Notes under the pieces: generated by a model
Told to the model about the DNA's origin: nothing
The model's input: the letters and a program-made list of their open reading frames with translations, nothing else
The model's database searches: none
Translations under genes and position numbers: made by a program
Shown: in pieces, positions 52,997 to 61,357 of the stretch
Position numbering within the stretch: the first letter of the stretch is position 1
Layout of the letters: each line of letters starts with the position of its first letter
NCBI RefSeq assembly: GCF_003971235.1
Contig: NZ_CP034661.1
Location: forward strand, 310,001-374,000
Source of the DNA: Chryseobacterium aureum
Lineage (GTDB): Bacteria; Bacteroidota; Bacteroidia; Flavobacteriales; Weeksellaceae
Direction: 5' to 3'
DNA length: 64,000 bases

Positions 52997-53025
52997 GCGG
53001 CAAAAATTCTTTGAATTTTTGCCGC
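52997..53025. repeat. Perfect 13-bp hairpin in the Crp/era divergent region
   Basis: Arms at 52997-53009 and 53013-53025 are perfect inverted copies around a TTT loop. No gene ends nearby on either strand, so it does not look like an ordinary terminator. Only four Ts follow on the plus strand. Confidence 0.65.
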
Positions 53026-53124
53026 GGTGTTTTCGAACTGCTTTCTTCACATGGTGTTTAGAAATACAACTCTCTTTTTTCTTTTAATTATTGAGATTAA
53101 CCGTAAAGACCAATTTTGTTTTAC

Positions 53125-53132
53125 TAACTTTG
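53125..53132 (+). promoter_or_regulatory. -7 promoter box for era
   Basis: TAACTTTG fits TAnnTTTG and lies 20 nt before ATG 53153, inside the longer reading frame that starts at 53027. This rules out the upstream start. Confidence 0.6.
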
Positions 53133-53152
53133 CATTTCGTAATATTATTTTT

Positions 53153-54028
53153 ATGCACAAAGCTGGATTTGTAAATATAGTTGGAAAGCCCAATGCGGGA
53201 AAATCGACCTTGCTCAACCAATTAATGGGAGAGAAGTTGGCGATTGTAACGCAGAAAGCACAGACAACCCGTCACAGAATTTTTGGAATTTATAATGAAG
53301 AGGACCTTCAGATCGTATTTTCTGATACACCCGGGGTATTGGACCCGAAATACGGACTACAGGAAAAAATGATGGATTTTGTAAAGGACTCTCTGCAGGA
53401 TGCCGATGTTTTCCTGTTTATTGTAGATGTTACCGATAAAGCAGAACCCTCAGAATTTTTAATTGATAAACTGAATAAAATTCCTGTACCCGTACTTCTT
53501 TTATTAAACAAAGTAGACCAGACGGATCAGGCAGGTCTTGAAAAGCTGGTAGAAGACTGGCACGCCAGAATTCCAAAAGCTGAAATTTTACCTATTTCTG
53601 CATTGAACGCCTTTAATACAGAGGTTATTTTACCTAAAATAAAATCTTTGCTTCCTGAGAATCCTCCTTACTACGATAAAGATCAGTACACGGATAAGCC
53701 TGAAAGATTTTTCGTAAACGAAGCAATTCGTGAGAAAATTCTTCTGAATTATGATAAAGAAATTCCATATTCTGTAGAAGTAGTGACCGAACAGTTCAAG
53801 GAGAAAGAAGGTATTATCTTTATAGATTCTATCATTTATGTGGAAAGAGATACCCAGAAAGGAATTATTATCGGGCACAAAGGGGAAGCAATCAAGAAAG
53901 TGGGAACTGAAGCAAGATTAGACCTTGAGAAATTTTTTACCAAAAAAATTCACCTGAACCTGTTTGTGAAAGTGAAAAAAGATTGGAGAAAGAACGACAG
54001 AGATCTTAAAAATTTCGGGTACAGATAA
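53153..54028 (+). CDS. era: GTPase Era
   Basis: The start at 53153 (MHKAGFVNIVGKPNAGKS) gives 291 residues, the family length; earlier in-frame starts lie upstream of the promoter box. G-domain motifs are G1 GKPNAGKS (11-18), G2 in TTRHRI, G3 DTPG, and G4 LNKVD. The C-terminal KH domain has IIGHKGEAIKKVGTEAR. Era binds the 3' end of 16S rRNA and promotes 30S subunit maturation. It is monocistronic here. Confidence 0.97.
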   Translation: MHKAGFVNIVGKPNAGKSTLLNQLMGEKLAIVTQKAQTTRHRIFGIYNEEDLQIVFSDTPGVLDPKYGLQEKMMDFVKDSLQDADVFLFIVDVTDKAEPSEFLIDKLNKIPVPVLLLLNKVDQTDQAGLEKLVEDWHARIPKAEILPISALNAFNTEVILPKIKSLLPENPPYYDKDQYTDKPERFFVNEAIREKILLNYDKEIPYSVEVVTEQFKEKEGIIFIDSIIYVERDTQKGIIIGHKGEAIKKVGTEARLDLEKFFTKKIHLNLFVKVKKDWRKNDRDLKNFGYR

Positions 54029-54093
54029 ACTAAAACAGCCGGAATCCCGTTGTATTAAAAGATTTTCATTACCTTAGTATAAATTTTTAGTAC

Positions 54094-54522
54094 ATGAACT
54101 ATAATACTTCAAATTCAAGCTCAATACCCAGAGATATTGTTTTACTAGCGGTAAGAGTATTTGTAGGTTTTGCGATGCTTTCTCATGGTTTCCTAAAACT
54201 TCAGATGCTGTTGGCTGGCGGTAAGATCGAGTTTTTTGATTTTATGGGACTTGGCCCTCAGATATCACTGATTCTTACGGTTTTTGCTGAATTTGTCTGT
54301 TCAATACTGCTTATATTAGGACTTTTTACCAGAGTGTCTCTGGGATTTCTGATCTTTACAATGATCATTGCAGGTTTTGTAGTACATGGTGCAGATCCTT
54401 TTGAAAAAAGAGAAATGGCGCTTGTTTATCTTTCCGTTTATCTTTTATTGATGGTAATCGGAGCCGGAAAGATCTCAGTAGATCATATGATTGAAAGAAG
54501 GAAAAGAGCTTCAGACTGGTAA
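54094..54522 (+). CDS. DoxX family membrane protein
   Basis: The 142-residue protein has about four membrane helices with the DoxX-type features: RVFVGFAMLSHGFLKL (helix 1), PQISLILTVFAEFVCSILLILGLFTR, and FTMIIAGFVVHGADPF. DoxX-family proteins are inner-membrane components linked in some species to redox or quinone-dependent systems; the function here is unknown. It ends 32 nt before a strong bidirectional hairpin shared with the small double-glycine peptide gene. Confidence 0.82.
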   Translation: MNYNTSNSSSIPRDIVLLAVRVFVGFAMLSHGFLKLQMLLAGGKIEFFDFMGLGPQISLILTVFAEFVCSILLILGLFTRVSLGFLIFTMIIAGFVVHGADPFEKREMALVYLSVYLLLMVIGAGKISVDHMIERRKRASDW

Positions 54523-54554
54523 TCCTCTTAAAAGAAAGATATACATAATAAAAT

Positions 54555-54582
54555 AAAGGCACTTCAGAAATGAAGTGCCTTT
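54555..54582. terminator. Bidirectional terminator between DoxX and the double-glycine peptide
   Basis: A 12-bp perfect stem (54555-54566 with 54571-54582) has a GAAA loop. The inner 9 bp (GGCACTTCA / TGAAGTGCC) equal the stem at 12530-12551. Confidence 0.85.
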
Positions 54583-54588
54583 TCTATG

Positions 54589-54741
54589 TTAAGGTCTGCA
54601 AGACGGTAAACACTCCCATATAGGCGCTCCGCTTGGTGTTTTGCCTACTCTGCAAGCCATAAACCCAGAATCACATAAAGGTGCGTTTCCCCCGTTAATA
54701 GCCTTCAGACCACTCTTTGATAATTTTCGTAAATTTTTCAT
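54589..54741 (-). CDS. Small double-glycine-leader, cysteine-rich peptide (bacteriocin-like)
   Basis: A 50-residue frame on the minus strand begins MKNLRKLSKSGLKAINGG, a leader of the double-glycine type cut by C39-peptidase exporters (the two glycines are residues 17-18). The 32-residue remainder has four cysteines (C23, C30, C44, C48), two tryptophan/phenylalanine-type aromatics (F27, W42) and prolines, and ends CLPSCRP. Similar LKKLSR/LKxINGG leaders are known on Chryseobacterium peptides annotated as bacteriocin-like. No exporter, peptidase or modification enzyme is adjacent. It ends at the strong hairpin at 54555-54582. No exact -7 box was found upstream. I cannot tell whether the product is an antimicrobial or a signal. 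Confidence 0.75.
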   Translation of the reverse strand: MKNLRKLSKSGLKAINGGNAPLCDSGFMACRVGKTPSGAPIWECLPSCRP

Positions 54742-54860
54742 ATGGTTTTATTTTGTGAAGTAAATGTAACAAAAAAATAAATACGACACTAAAAAGAGTC
54801 TTATTTATTTGATTTTATCAATCTTCTAAAATTCACTATATTCGTAAAAAATGAATTTAT

Positions 54861-57263
54861 ATGAAGATAAAACTGACCATCTGCCTTCTGGCATTTCTCA
54901 ATTTTTATGATGCACAGGAGAATATCACGTACCAAAAGCCATCAGCTGAAATCCTGAAACTGGCAGATTATCAAAGACCGCCAAGTGTTCTGATGAACAG
55001 TAAAAAAGATTGGGTGGTCTTCACTTATCGTCCAACATATAAAACACTGGAAGACCTTAGCCAGCAGGAAATGAAGCTTGGAGGGCTGAGAATTAATCCG
55101 GTGACCAATATTTCAAGCAGTACTACCTATTCAAACAATCTGAAGATCAGAAAGATCAATGATAAAAATGAAATTCAGGTAAAGAATCTGCCTTCCAATC
55201 CGAAAATTACCTATGTTTCATTTTCTCCGGATGAAAAAAAACTGGCATTTACCAATACAACGGCTAAAGGAGTAGAGCTTTGGGTCGTGGATCTGGAATC
55301 TGCTGCTGCCAAGAAAATTACAGCCGATAATCTGAATGCCAATTTAGGAATGCCTTATGTTTGGTATAATGACTCTCAAAGTTTCCTGATCAGAGCAATT
55401 CCGCAAAACAGACCCGCTCTTATCGATGCAAGCAAAGACCTTCCTACAGGTCCCATTGTTTCCACAGCAGACGGTAAGGTTTCCCAGAACAGAACCTATC
55501 AGGATCTTTTGAAAAATCCTCAGGACGAAAAAAACTTTGAAACGCTTACAGCTTCTGAAATCTATACCGTAGATCTTGCAGGAAACCTTAAGAAACTGAA
55601 TGATCAGGATATGTATGCCGGTTTAAGTTTTTCCCCGGACGGAAATTATCTGATGGCCACAACCATCAAAAAGCCGTTTTCTTATATTGTTCCGTTGAAC
55701 AGGTTTCCTTCAACAACAGTAGTATATGACATGAAAGGAAATGCTGTAAAAACAGTGAATGAGGTTCCTTTGAATGAAATTATGCCAAAAGGATTCTCAT
55801 CTGTAAGAACCGGAAAAAGAGACATGGCCTGGAGAAGTGATGCTCCTGCTACGCTTACCTTTGCTGAAGCCTTGGATGGGGGAGATCAGGCTAAAGCGGC
55901 AGATTACAGAGACGAGGTATTTACATGGGAAGCTCCGTTTACAGCAGCTCCTAAATCTTTCTTCAAAACAAAGCAGAGATATGATGATGTAGTTTGGACG
56001 AATGACCATTATGCCATTGTTTCTGAAGGATGGTATGACACAAGGAATACAAAATCTTATCTGATAGACACCAATAACGGGGAATCTAAAGTTTTCGATG
56101 ACAGAAATTATCAGGATGTTTACAGTGATCCGGGAAATTTCAACACTACGAAAAACCAGTACGGAAGATACGTAATTGATATGAAAGGTGGCAAAGCCTA
56201 TCTGATCGGAGACGGATTTACCAAAGATGGTCAGCACCCGTTCATTGATGAAATGGATGTAAAGTCACTGAAAAAGAAAAGACTGTACACCTCTAATGTA
56301 AAGAATGGTAAAGAAGAAATTATTGATATTCTTAATGCTTCAAAGGGGGAAATTCTTACCACCCAACAGTCACCAAGCCTTTATCCTAATTACTTCAAAA
56401 AGAACATCAAATCTAATAAAGCAGAAGCGGTAACTAACTTTGCAAACCCTTTTGAAAGCATCAAAGACGTTTACAAAGAAGTAATTACCTATAAGAGAAA
56501 TGACGGGGTTACTTTAACCGGAACGCTTTACCTTCCGGCTAATTACGACAGAAAAGCGAAAAAAGAGAAGCTTCCATTATTAATCTGGGCTTATCCTACA
56601 GAATATAAAGATAAAAATACAGCAGGACAGAATACTCAAAACCCGAACGATTTTACATTCCCATACTACGGATCTTTTGTATACTGGACTACGAAAGGAT
56701 ATGCTGTTCTTGACGATGCTGCTTTCCCGATCATTGGTGAAGGAAAAACAGAACCTAATGATACATTTATCCCGCAATTGGTAGCCAACGCAGCAGCAGC
56801 AATTGATGCGGTAGATCATTTAGGGTATATCGACAGAAAGAAAGTGGCTGTAGGAGGACATTCTTACGGGGCTTTTATGACTGCCAACCTTCTTACGCAT
56901 TCTGACCTTTTTGCATGCGGAATTGCAAGAAGCGGAGCTTATAACAGAACGTTAACGCCATTCGGTTTCCAGAGCGAGCAGAGAAACTATTGGGATATTC
57001 CGGAAATCTACAACAAGATGTCCCCGTTCATGAATGCAGACAAAATGAAGACTCCGCTGCTTCTGGTTCACGGGGATGCAGATAACAACCCCGGAACATT
57101 TACTTTGCAGACGGAAAGATACTTCCAGGCATTGAAAAACCTTGGGGCTCCGGTAAAAATGGTTCTTCTTCCAAAAGAAGCCCACGGATATCAGGCCAAA
57201 GAAAATATCTTCCACCTTTTATGGGAACAGGATCAGTTCCTTGAAAAGTGCTTAAAGAAATAA
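54861..57263 (+). CDS. Exported S9 family serine peptidase (prolyl oligopeptidase type)
   Basis: The 800-residue protein has a signal peptide (MKIKLTICLLAFLNFYDAQ), then a beta-propeller (about 30-520, with repeats like LAFTNTTAKGVELWVVD and LSFSPDGNYLMA). The alpha/beta hydrolase domain has nucleophile S668 in GGHSYGAFM, D739 in HGDADNN and H775 in KEAHGYQ, a complete triad. This layout matches dipeptidyl/glutamyl-specific oligopeptidases of Bacteroidota; a glutamyl preference is only a suggestion. It is probably periplasmic. It ends 6 nt before a hairpin. Confidence 0.92.
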   Translation: MKIKLTICLLAFLNFYDAQENITYQKPSAEILKLADYQRPPSVLMNSKKDWVVFTYRPTYKTLEDLSQQEMKLGGLRINPVTNISSSTTYSNNLKIRKINDKNEIQVKNLPSNPKITYVSFSPDEKKLAFTNTTAKGVELWVVDLESAAAKKITADNLNANLGMPYVWYNDSQSFLIRAIPQNRPALIDASKDLPTGPIVSTADGKVSQNRTYQDLLKNPQDEKNFETLTASEIYTVDLAGNLKKLNDQDMYAGLSFSPDGNYLMATTIKKPFSYIVPLNRFPSTTVVYDMKGNAVKTVNEVPLNEIMPKGFSSVRTGKRDMAWRSDAPATLTFAEALDGGDQAKAADYRDEVFTWEAPFTAAPKSFFKTKQRYDDVVWTNDHYAIVSEGWYDTRNTKSYLIDTNNGESKVFDDRNYQDVYSDPGNFNTTKNQYGRYVIDMKGGKAYLIGDGFTKDGQHPFIDEMDVKSLKKKRLYTSNVKNGKEEIIDILNASKGEILTTQQSPSLYPNYFKKNIKSNKAEAVTNFANPFESIKDVYKEVITYKRNDGVTLTGTLYLPANYDRKAKKEKLPLLIWAYPTEYKDKNTAGQNTQNPNDFTFPYYGSFVYWTTKGYAVLDDAAFPIIGEGKTEPNDTFIPQLVANAAAAIDAVDHLGYIDRKKVAVGGHSYGAFMTANLLTHSDLFACGIARSGAYNRTLTPFGFQSEQRNYWDIPEIYNKMSPFMNADKMKTPLLLVHGDADNNPGTFTLQTERYFQALKNLGAPVKMVLLPKEAHGYQAKENIFHLLWEQDQFLEKCLKK

Positions 57264-57268
57264 ATAAC

Positions 57269-57301
57269 AAAAGAGACTGTTTACCATAAACAGTCTCTTT
57301 T
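57269..57301 (+). terminator. Terminator of the S9 peptidase gene
   Basis: A 15-bp perfect stem (57269-57283 with 57287-57301) with loop CCA ends in a run of Ts. Confidence 0.88.
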
Positions 57302-57388
57302 TTTGGATTAAAAAATATAAAGGAAGTTGTATCAAAACTTAAAGCGAAGATCATCTTATTCTCTTCATAAACTTAATGGTTTAAAAAA

Positions 57389-58078
57389 TTAAAGAAGCTT
57401 CAAAATCTCATCAACACTCTTAAGCTCCATAAAATTTGGGTGTTCCAGATTAACATCATGCTGCTCATGGCTCCATGTCACATGATAAGGAATGTGCGCT
57501 GCGAATCCTCCAATTTCCAATACCGGTAGAATATCCGACTTAATAGAATTTCCCAGCATTAAAAAGTTTTCAGGCTGGCAGTCCAGATGTTTCAAAAGCT
57601 TTTTGTAATCGTGTTCCTTTTTATCACTCATGATTTCAATATGGTGAAAATAATCCTGTAATCCCGAATTTTTCAGTTTACGCTCCTGATCCAGAAGATC
57701 TCCTTTTGTAGCGACAACCAGTCTGTATTTTCCCTTTAAACTTGCAAGAGTTTCCGTAACACCCTCCAGAAGTTCAATAGGTTTCTGAAGAAGCTCCTGG
57801 CCAAGTTGTATCGCCTTGTTTACCAATTCTAATGAAGCGGTATTATTGGATATTCTGCCGATGGTTTCAATCATGCAAAGCATGAATCCCTTTACTCCGT
57901 AGCCATACAGATGGAGATTCTGCATTTCTGTTGTAAACAGTTCCTGTGATACTGAATGTTGCGGAAGATAATCTTCCAGCAGTGTACAGAATTCTTTTTC
58001 AGCTTCCTGAAAGTAAGGTTCGTTGATCCAGAGTGTATCATCTGCGTCAAAAGCAATGGTTGTAATATGATTATTCAT
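57389..58078 (-). CDS. HAD-superfamily phosphatase
   Basis: The ATG at 58078 (MNNHITTIAFDADDTLW) is preferred to the earlier start because the HAD nucleophile loop should lie near the N-terminus. The 229-residue protein has motif I FDADDTLW, motif II in LVVATKGDLLDQERK, lysine region KKEHDYKKLLKHL and motif IV MLGNSIKSDILP. An alpha-helical cap sits between motifs I and II, so it is a C1-cap HAD. Its substrate, a phosphorylated metabolite or nucleotide, is unknown. It is divergent from the second Crp-family regulator. Confidence 0.82.
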   Translation of the reverse strand: MNNHITTIAFDADDTLWINEPYFQEAEKEFCTLLEDYLPQHSVSQELFTTEMQNLHLYGYGVKGFMLCMIETIGRISNNTASLELVNKAIQLGQELLQKPIELLEGVTETLASLKGKYRLVVATKGDLLDQERKLKNSGLQDYFHHIEIMSDKKEHDYKKLLKHLDCQPENFLMLGNSIKSDILPVLEIGGFAAHIPYHVTWSHEQHDVNLEHPNFMELKSVDEILKLL

Positions 58079-58154
58079 TTTTGTTTTGTAATTTCCTGTC
58101 CGCAAAATTCAGTATAAAAAATAAACAGGCAAAGGACATTTGTCCCGGGTGAAT

Positions 58155-58718
58155 ATGTTAAGAACGAATTACACATTTTTAAACTATCTTAACGAGCTGT
58201 ATGGAAAGCAGAACGGTAATCATGATATTGTAATAAAATCTTTTTCTACAGGAGATAAAATACTGATACAGGATCATCAGCCTTCTCACGTTATGCTGAT
58301 TAAAGAAGGAATTGTTAAATGTTATTTCGTTGAAGAAAACGGAAAAGAATATATTGTGGAATTTCTGGGAAGTGGGGAAGTGATAGGGGAAGTGGAACTG
58401 ATCAAGAATATAAACTGTCTGTGCAGCATTGAAGCCCTCACGGAAGTCACAGTGTATGCGGTGAAGATTCCGGCTTTTAAAGCGTTAATTCAAAATGATC
58501 TTATTCTGAATAACCTTCTTTTAGAGTCTTTCGCGGAACGGATTATCAATACTTCCAGCAGGGCTTCCTATCAACAGTTATATACGGTAGAACATACCTT
58601 ACAACAATTATTGCAAATGCAGTCAAAGCAGAATATCCGGATCTCGAAAGAAGACATGGCTGCCTATCTCGGAATTACGGTGAGAAGCTTGAATAGAATT
58701 TTGAAGGACTTGAAATAA
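58155..58718 (+). CDS. Crp/Fnr-family transcriptional regulator
   Basis: The start at 58155 (MLRTNYTFLNYL) is the first ATG in frame; the upstream TTG at 58140 is not needed. The 187-residue protein has a cyclic-nucleotide-binding-like domain (GDKILIQDHQPSHVMLIKEGIVK and GSGEVIGEVEL) and a C-terminal winged helix ISKEDMAAYLGITVRSLNRILKD. It differs from the other Crp-family protein in this window. It is divergent from the HAD phosphatase, with 77 bp between starts. Ligand and targets are unknown. Confidence 0.85.
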   Translation: MLRTNYTFLNYLNELYGKQNGNHDIVIKSFSTGDKILIQDHQPSHVMLIKEGIVKCYFVEENGKEYIVEFLGSGEVIGEVELIKNINCLCSIEALTEVTVYAVKIPAFKALIQNDLILNNLLLESFAERIINTSSRASYQQLYTVEHTLQQLLQMQSKQNIRISKEDMAAYLGITVRSLNRILKDLK

Positions 58719-59188
58719 TTTTGTTGGAAAATCACAAAGTCACAAAGTTTTTTGATCGATGTTTAAAAATTTTAAGGCACAATAATATTTCGACTTAGTT
58801 CAATGGAAGATTTTTGGAAAGTTGTGCGTTATTATTTTTTCTTGCAATTAAAGTTTAGATTCCTAACTTTGCTCGGAATGACAAACAGAGTTTTGAAATT
58901 TTATCAGAGATAAAATCTTTGCGACTTAAAAGCATTCCCTCTAATAATACTTGTGCCTTTGCGTTTTCCAAATCTTACTTTTCGATTGAGATTGCTTCAC
59001 CTTCGGTTCGCAATAACAGTGGGAGTGTAAAAATTTTATCGAAGTTTAAATTCCATTGCTCCTTTGTGATTATTAAAAAAATATCAAAACAAATGTAAAT
59101 ATTGGTTTCATTTTAAGGGATTGTTCTTTTTTAATATGAAAATTTGTATAAAACACCTGAAATATATAGGGGTGGTTTTAAAATTTAG
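58719..59188. repeat. Gene-free gap carrying relics of several intergenic repeats
   Basis: Recognisable pieces are AAGTCACAAAG (58737-58747) with a near-perfect inverse CTTTGCGACTT (58917-58927), AAGGCACAA (58774-58782) inverted at 58951-58959, a GATTCC...GGAATGACAAAC piece at 58858-58885 like the REP-like repeat at 36137, and a GAGATTGCTTC...TTCGCAATAACA piece at 58988-59018. No open frame is convincing. Confidence 0.5.
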
Positions 59189-59196
59189 TATTTTTG
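59189..59196 (+). promoter_or_regulatory. -7 promoter box for the GNAT acetyltransferase gene
   Basis: TATTTTTG fits TAnnTTTG and lies 27 nt before ATG 59224. Confidence 0.6.
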
Positions 59197-59223
59197 CATT
59201 AAGATAAATTGAATCAGATATTC

Positions 59224-59727
59224 ATGGAAACACTAAAGTTCAGAAATGCTGAATGGGCAGATTTAAATAAGATTGTAGCCATCTACAACTCAACAATTGC
59301 CTCAAGAATGGTGACTGCAGACATGGAAGAAGTCTCTGTAGAAAGTAAACTAAAATGGTTTGAAGAGCACAATCCTCAAACAAGACCTCTTTGGGTAGTT
59401 GAAGATGATCAGGAGCAAACTGTTGGCTGGGTAAGCTTCAGCTCATTCCATGAAAGGGCGGCATACAATGGAACGGTAGAAGTGAGTATTTATCTGGACG
59501 AAGCGAGCAGAGGAAAAGGATATGGGAAAAACATTCTTCAGTATTGTATTGATAATGCCGGAAAATTTGGAGTAAAAAATCTGGTAGCACTTATTTTCCT
59601 TCATAATGAACCCAGCTTGAAGCTGTTCAGACACTTTGGATTTGAAGATTGGGGAAGTCTTCCTAATGTGGCGATTCTGGATGGCGTGGAAAGAAGCCTG
59701 AAAATTTTAGGAAAGAGAATAGATTAA
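59224..59727 (+). CDS. GNAT N-acetyltransferase (phosphinothricin acetyltransferase-like)
   Basis: The start at 59224 (METLKFRNAEWADLN) is set by the promoter box; the frame also opens 5 codons earlier. The 167-residue protein has the GNAT core: FRNAEWADLNKIVAIYNS (N-terminal), GWVSFSSFHERAAYNGTVEVSIYLDE (motif D/A strand), RGKGYGKNIL (acetyl-CoA pyrophosphate loop) and NEPSLKLFRHFGFEDWG (motif B). The group includes phosphinothricin and methionine-sulfone acetyltransferases; the true substrate is unknown. It is monocistronic. Confidence 0.85.
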   Translation: METLKFRNAEWADLNKIVAIYNSTIASRMVTADMEEVSVESKLKWFEEHNPQTRPLWVVEDDQEQTVGWVSFSSFHERAAYNGTVEVSIYLDEASRGKGYGKNILQYCIDNAGKFGVKNLVALIFLHNEPSLKLFRHFGFEDWGSLPNVAILDGVERSLKILGKRID

Positions 59728-59860
59728 TTGTAATTCTGAAGAAAGAGAAAAGGTAAACTTGTGAAACGGGTTTATAAGCATTTAATCTATAAAAAAATTA
59801 TACACAATCATCTGTGCTCATCCGTGAAATCTGTGGTTAAGCAACAAACAAAAGAATATA

Positions 59861-59894
59861 AAAATAGCTGTCTCAAATTTGAAACAGCTATTTT
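59861..59894. terminator. Hairpin terminator between GNAT and MATE genes
   Basis: An 11-bp outer stem (AAAATAGCTGT with ACAGCTATTTT) and a short inner stem separated by one mismatch lie between the convergent genes, with T/A tracts on each side. Confidence 0.75.
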
Positions 59895-59897
59895 ATT

Positions 59898-61259
59898 TTA
59901 TGAATTCTGCTTAACTCTTTTAGCAGACATATTTAAGAATCGTTTCACCAGGAAAACGGCAGAGATCGTTAATCCGAGCCCAAGTGCTATCCACATTCCG
60001 AATGCTCCCATTTCTAAAGTAACACAGAAGAAATAGCCCAAAGGAATGGTAATCACCCAGTAAGCGATGAAGGTATAGATAGAAGGAATTTTCACGTCCT
60101 GTAACCCTCTCAGCATTCCCAGAGCTGTCACCTGAATTCCGTCAGAAAGTTGAAATAAAGCTGCGATAATCATCAGTTTTGATGCCAGGCTGATCACTTC
60201 AATTTCTTCTTTTTTCGTAAAGAACGTAGGAAGTATATTTCTGCCTAAAATAAATACCAGTCCGCAGATACACATGAAGATAAAAGCAATCTTCAGGTTG
60301 TTGATGCCTACCTTTCTCAGTTCCACAAAATTCTGTTCGCCCAGCTTTCTCCCGATCATTACTGTAGAAGCAACACTGAAACCAACACATAAGTTAAAGG
60401 TAAATGAAGCCATACTTAAAGCGATCTGGTGAGAGGCAATATCATGAGCAGAGATCAGCCCGCAAATAAATGCTGCTCCCGCAAATGCGGTTACTTCAAA
60501 GAACATCTGTAACGCAGTAGGAAGTCCCAGCCTTACCATTTTATCAAACATTTTCTTTGAGAATACCTGCATTTTTAAAGAAAAATCTTTGATATAACGT
60601 CTTGTTCTTTTTTCTTTAAGCAAAACAAAATAGAGGAAAACCACCATGAAAATTCTGGAAATAAGGGTGGCCAGAGCAGAGCCTTTTACGCCCATTGGAG
60701 GTATCCCCCAAAGTCCTTTGATAAAAACATAGTTTAAAGCAATATTGATGATATTCGCAATAATGGTCGCTTTGGTAACGCCAATGGTATAAGATAATCC
60801 TTCAGAAACCTCACGAAGCGTCTGAAATGCCATAAACGGAATCATACTGACCACCATTATGCTCAGAAAACTTACTGTATCAGGAATGATTTTAGCTGGC
60901 TGGCCGGAGTGATAGAGTAGCGGCATCCCCAAAAGGAGAATGACCATCAGAATAATCCCTACAGACATATTGATGATAAAACCATGGCTGAACACAGAAT
61001 TGATGGTGGCATGGTCCTCTTTTGAATGTGCTTCCGAAACCAGCGGCGGAATAGCAAATGAAAAGCCCAGGGCTAATACAAATATGGAAAAAAATACAGC
61101 ATTCCCCAATGAGACGGATGCCAGTGCATCGGCACCCAAAAGTTTTCCGACAATGATATTATCGAATAAGTTGACCGAAACCTGCCCTACCTGGGTAAGC
61201 ATCACAGGCAGAGCCAAAGTCAGGCACTCTTTTGTATAATTTTTGTTTAAAAAGTTCAT
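59898..61259 (-). CDS. MATE family efflux transporter
   Basis: The 453-residue inner-membrane protein has about 12 helices in the MATE/NorM fold with internal two-fold repeat: LALPVMLTQVGQVSVNLFDNIIVGKLLGADALASVSLGN near the start and LGLPTALQMFFEVTAFAGAAFICGLI in the second half. It also has the MIGRKLGEQNF loop. The family exports cationic drugs using Na+ or H+. Substrate is unknown. It lies upstream of a hairpin and downstream of the sigma-54 regulator on the same strand but is separated from it by a terminator. Confidence 0.9.
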   Translation of the reverse strand: MNFLNKNYTKECLTLALPVMLTQVGQVSVNLFDNIIVGKLLGADALASVSLGNAVFFSIFVLALGFSFAIPPLVSEAHSKEDHATINSVFSHGFIINMSVGIILMVILLLGMPLLYHSGQPAKIIPDTVSFLSIMVVSMIPFMAFQTLREVSEGLSYTIGVTKATIIANIINIALNYVFIKGLWGIPPMGVKGSALATLISRIFMVVFLYFVLLKEKRTRRYIKDFSLKMQVFSKKMFDKMVRLGLPTALQMFFEVTAFAGAAFICGLISAHDIASHQIALSMASFTFNLCVGFSVASTVMIGRKLGEQNFVELRKVGINNLKIAFIFMCICGLVFILGRNILPTFFTKKEEIEVISLASKLMIIAALFQLSDGIQVTALGMLRGLQDVKIPSIYTFIAYWVITIPLGYFFCVTLEMGAFGMWIALGLGLTISAVFLVKRFLNMSAKRVKQNS

Positions 61260-61302
61260 AATATTTTAAGATTCATATAGTTTATTATTGAATAGGGCAA
61301 AA

Positions 61303-61334
61303 AAAAATTTGCAGTGGTGGCACTGCAAATTTTT
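61303..61334 (-). terminator. Terminator of the sigma-54 regulator gene
   Basis: A 14-bp perfect stem (61303-61316 with 61321-61334) with loop GTGG is followed on the minus strand by a T run. Confidence 0.85.
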
Positions 61335-61357
61335 ATAATATCGTAAATAATAGCTTA

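Noticed and set aside
59761-60036. Plus-strand open frame overlapping the MATE gene end
   Set aside because: Most of it is antisense to MATE and crosses the terminator hairpin.
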